Below, piece by piece: positions 5,331 through 7,669 of a stretch of DNA of 7,669 bases. Source of the stretch: Candidatus Colwelliibacteriota bacterium. GTDB lineage: Bacteria > Patescibacteriota > Minisyncoccia > UBA6257 > Colwellbacteraceae. Position 1 is the first letter of the stretch. Every line of letters begins with the position of its first letter. The notes beneath the pieces were generated by a model. The model searched no databases. It was not told the origin of the DNA and saw only the letters and a list, made by a program, of their open reading frames with translations. The stretch spans positions 1 through 7,669 of the forward strand of contig JAQTRD010000020.1 in NCBI GenBank assembly GCA_028711965.1. Reading direction: 5' to 3'. A program made the position numbers and the translations under genes.

Positions 5331-7669
5331 GATATTTTCCCGTAAAACTCCCTGCTTTCTTTGATATCTCTTCCGGAGTCCCGCAAGCGACGACAGCTCC
5401 GCCGTTAAGTCCGCCCTCCGGCCCCAAATCAATAACCCAATCAGCCGTCTTTATGACATCGAGATTATGCTCAATAACCACTACTGTGTTGCCTCGAGAA
5501 ACCAACCTTTCGACAACCTCTAAGAGTTTCTTAACATCTTCAAAATGAAGCCCCGTGGTCGGTTCGTCTAAAAGGTATATGGTTTTTCTGGTATCTCTCT
5601 TTCCCAGCTCAGCGGCAAGTTTCACTCTTTGAGCCTCCCCTCCCGAAAGGGTCGTTGCCGACTGGCCAAGCTGCAGGTATCCCAAGCCAACATCGTTTAA
5701 AATGCTTAGCTTTTCGTGCAGCCACGGAATATCGTCAAAAAATTTGACGCTTTCTTCTATGTTCATTCTTAAAATCTGATCGATATTCTTTCCCTTGTAC
5801 TCAACTTCGAGAGTCTCCCGGTCAAAACGGGTTCCATGGCAAACGTCGCACTCGACAAAGACGGTTGGCAAGAAATGCATTTCGATCGCGATATATCCAT
5901 GTCCCTCGCAATGTTCGCAACGTCCCCCGGGAACATTGAAACTGAATCTTCCCGCTTTCCATCCGCGAATTCGCGCGTCCGGCGTGGAAGAAAAGAGGTC
6001 GCGTATATGCGTCCATGCTCCGACATAGGTCGCCGGATTTGATCTCGGAGTGCGGCCTATTGGAGACTGGTCAATATTGACTACCCTATTCAGATATTCC
6101 AATCCAGTAATGGATTTCATTGCCGGAGACTTATGGTCCGAGTGATTGAACTTATTGGCTAGCGTCCGATAGAGAACATCGTAAACAAGAGTGCTCTTCC
6201 CAGAACCGGAAACTCCGGTTATCGCCGTGACTCGACCGACAGGAATCTCAACATTTATGTTTTGCAGGTTATTTTCCGAAACTCCTTTCATTTTTATCAT
6301 CGGAGTCGAGGCGCCGACGGAACGGCGGGAATAAGGCACCGCTATCTTTTCGTCTCCTCTTAAATAACGAAGAGTCAGGGAGTCTTTCTTCTTATCGCTT
6401 AATATATCCGGCAGCGCACCCTCGGCAACAACACGCCCGCCATGGACTCCTGCCGCGGGACCGAAGTCAACCAGATGATCGGATGCGCGAATCGTGTCCT
6501 CATCGTGCTCAACCACTATTATCGTATTGCCAAGATCGCGAAGATTGTGAAGCGTTTTAATCAGCTTGTCGTTGTCCCTTTGGTGCAAGCCTATCGTCGG
6601 CTCGTCGAGAATATACAAAGTGCCGACAAGTCTTGATCCGATTTGCGAAGCAAGCCTGATCCGCTGAGCCTCTCCTCCGGAGAGTGTTCCGGCCTTTCGA
6701 TCGAGCGTTAAGTAATCCAATCCCACGGCAATCATAAAATTGAGTCTGCTTTTTATTTCGCGGAAAGGGACCTCCGCAATCTCCTTGTTTTTTTCATTAA
6801 AAACGCCTTCAAGTTCTTCAAAAAATCCAATCGCTTCAGAAATAGACATTGCAGCCACCGATGCTATATTTTTTCCGCCAAGAAGAACGCTTAGCGCCTC
6901 GGGTCTTAGCCTTTTTCCGAGACAGGCATCGCAAATTTCTTCAGACCATACATCGCGCGTACCAAGCCCGTGACACTTTTCACAGGCCCCGTGCGGACTG
7001 TTAAAAGAGAACAGTCTTGGCTCTATTTCCGGAAAAGAAAAGCTGTCGCGAGCACAGGAAAGCTTGGCCGAGAACAATGTCTCCTTGTCTCCAATGAGGA
7101 CCATAACCGAGTCAGAGCCGTGTTTTAGGGCAGACTCAACGGCCTCAGACAAGCGAAGCCTGTTATCCTTGTCGGAAAAATCAATGTTAGCTCCAATCTT
7201 ATCGACAACAATTTCTATGGAATGCTCTTTATACCTCTCCATTATTATCTTGTCGCGCAATGAACGAAGCTCGCCATCAATGCGCGCTTCGCTGAAACCG
7301 TTTGATAAGAAATCATAGAGTAATTGGTAGTATTCTCCTTTTCTCCCGCGCACAACCGGAGCAAGCACCGTAATTCCCTTTGAAGTCTTCTCTCCGGATA
7401 TCGATATTATCGCGTCTACAATCTCCGAAAGACTCATTTTTTGTATCTTTTCTCCGCATATCGGACAATGCGGTTCTCCCGCTCTTGCAAAAAGGACCCG
7501 GAGATAATCGTAGATTTCCGTTATTGTCGCAACGGTTGATCTGGGATTTGAAGAATGGGCTTTTTGGTCTATTGATATCGCCGGAGAAAGTCCTTCTATC
7601 TCATCGATGTCCGGCTTATCCATCTTTCCTAAAAACTGCCTTGCATAAGCGGAAAGAGATTCTATGTAA
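5314..7669 (-). CDS. uvrA: Excinuclease ABC subunit A (5' end beyond window), lacking the insertion domain
   Basis: UvrA is the damage-sensing ABC ATPase that loads UvrB onto lesions. 784 residues are visible, starting at YIESLSAYARQFLGKM, which corresponds to about residue 55-60 of the family. The first Walker A therefore lies past base 7669. In fragment numbering, Zn-type pairs are C68/C71 and C246/C249. A UvrB-binding domain lies at about 90-200. The central zinc hairpin has C205, C229 and C232, with Asp208 where the fourth Cys is expected. Signature I LSGGEAQ is at 329-335 and Walker B DEPT at 355-358. In the second half, Walker A GVSGSGKS is at 485-492, the zinc finger has C584/C587 and C607/C610, signature II is at 674-680 and Walker B DEPTT starts at 701. 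CHGLG is followed after only about 10 residues by CDAC, where other UvrAs have about 100 more, so the insertion domain is absent. Expected full length is about 840 residues, against about 940. Confidence 0.96.
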   Translation of the reverse strand, partial: YIESLSAYARQFLGKMDKPDIDEIEGLSPAISIDQKAHSSNPRSTVATITEIYDYLRVLFARAGEPHCPICGEKIQKMSLSEIVDAIISISGEKTSKGITVLAPVVRGRKGEYYQLLYDFLSNGFSEARIDGELRSLRDKIIMERYKEHSIEIVVDKIGANIDFSDKDNRLRLSEAVESALKHGSDSVMVLIGDKETLFSAKLSCARDSFSFPEIEPRLFSFNSPHGACEKCHGLGTRDVWSEEICDACLGKRLRPEALSVLLGGKNIASVAAMSISEAIGFFEELEGVFNEKNKEIAEVPFREIKSRLNFMIAVGLDYLTLDRKAGTLSGGEAQRIRLASQIGSRLVGTLYILDEPTIGLHQRDNDKLIKTLHNLRDLGNTIIVVEHDEDTIRASDHLVDFGPAAGVHGGRVVAEGALPDILSDKKKDSLTLRYLRGDEKIAVPYSRRSVGASTPMIKMKGVSENNLQNINVEIPVGRVTAITGVSGSGKSTLVYDVLYRTLANKFNHSDHKSPAMKSITGLEYLNRVVNIDQSPIGRTPRSNPATYVGAWTHIRDLFSSTPDARIRGWKAGRFSFNVPGGRCEHCEGHGYIAIEMHFLPTVFVECDVCHGTRFDRETLEVEYKGKNIDQILRMNIEESVKFFDDIPWLHEKLSILNDVGLGYLQLGQSATTLSGGEAQRVKLAAELGKRDTRKTIYLLDEPTTGLHFEDVKKLLEVVERLVSRGNTVVVIEHNLDVIKTADWVIDLGPEGGLNGGAVVACGTPEEISKKAGSFTGKYLKKVL

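Overview
The window is a compact bacterial segment of about 7.7 kb in which every supported gene lies on the minus strand. In transcription order the genes are uvrA (5' end outside the window), a patatin-like lipase, uvrC, an unrecognised four-helix membrane protein, ychF, a small PNPOx-like flavoprotein and smc (3' end outside the window). None of the long plus-strand open frames looks real.

Several features suggest a small-genome lineage of the Candidate Phyla Radiation (Patescibacteria, Parcubacteria-like). UvrC stops right after its RNase H-like nuclease domain, UvrA lacks the insertion domain, and YchF is about 30 residues short. Promoters sit almost on top of start codons, and AT-rich intergenic gaps carry degenerate ATTGGGAATT/AATTGAAAATT-type repeats. 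This placement is inference from family knowledge; no 16S rRNA or ribosomal-protein gene is present to confirm it.

Layout: 1-736 is the N-terminal ATPase part of SMC. 795-1145 is an AT-rich PNPOx-family gene that looks compositionally foreign. 1227-2231 is ychF. 2270-2290 is a strong intrinsic terminator. 2303-2833 is a membrane protein with its own sigma70-type promoter, Shine-Dalgarno and TTG start. 2898-4082 is a short uvrC. 4136-4280 is a nested imperfect inverted repeat that no gene explains. 4286-5185 is the patatin-like protein with a promoter predicting a leaderless transcript. 5302-5330 is a hairpin spanning the uvrA stop codon. 5314-7669 is uvrA.

Functionally, uvrA and uvrC supply two thirds of nucleotide excision repair (uvrB is not in the window). 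SMC organises the chromosome, YchF is a translation-associated ATPase/GTPase, and the patatin-like protein is a probable cytoplasmic serine acyl hydrolase. Although all genes share a strand, the promoters and terminators suggest several short transcription units rather than one operon. I found no CRISPR array, insertion sequence, tRNA or defence system. The least explained items are the structured 145-nt element between the patatin gene and uvrC, and the orphan membrane protein.
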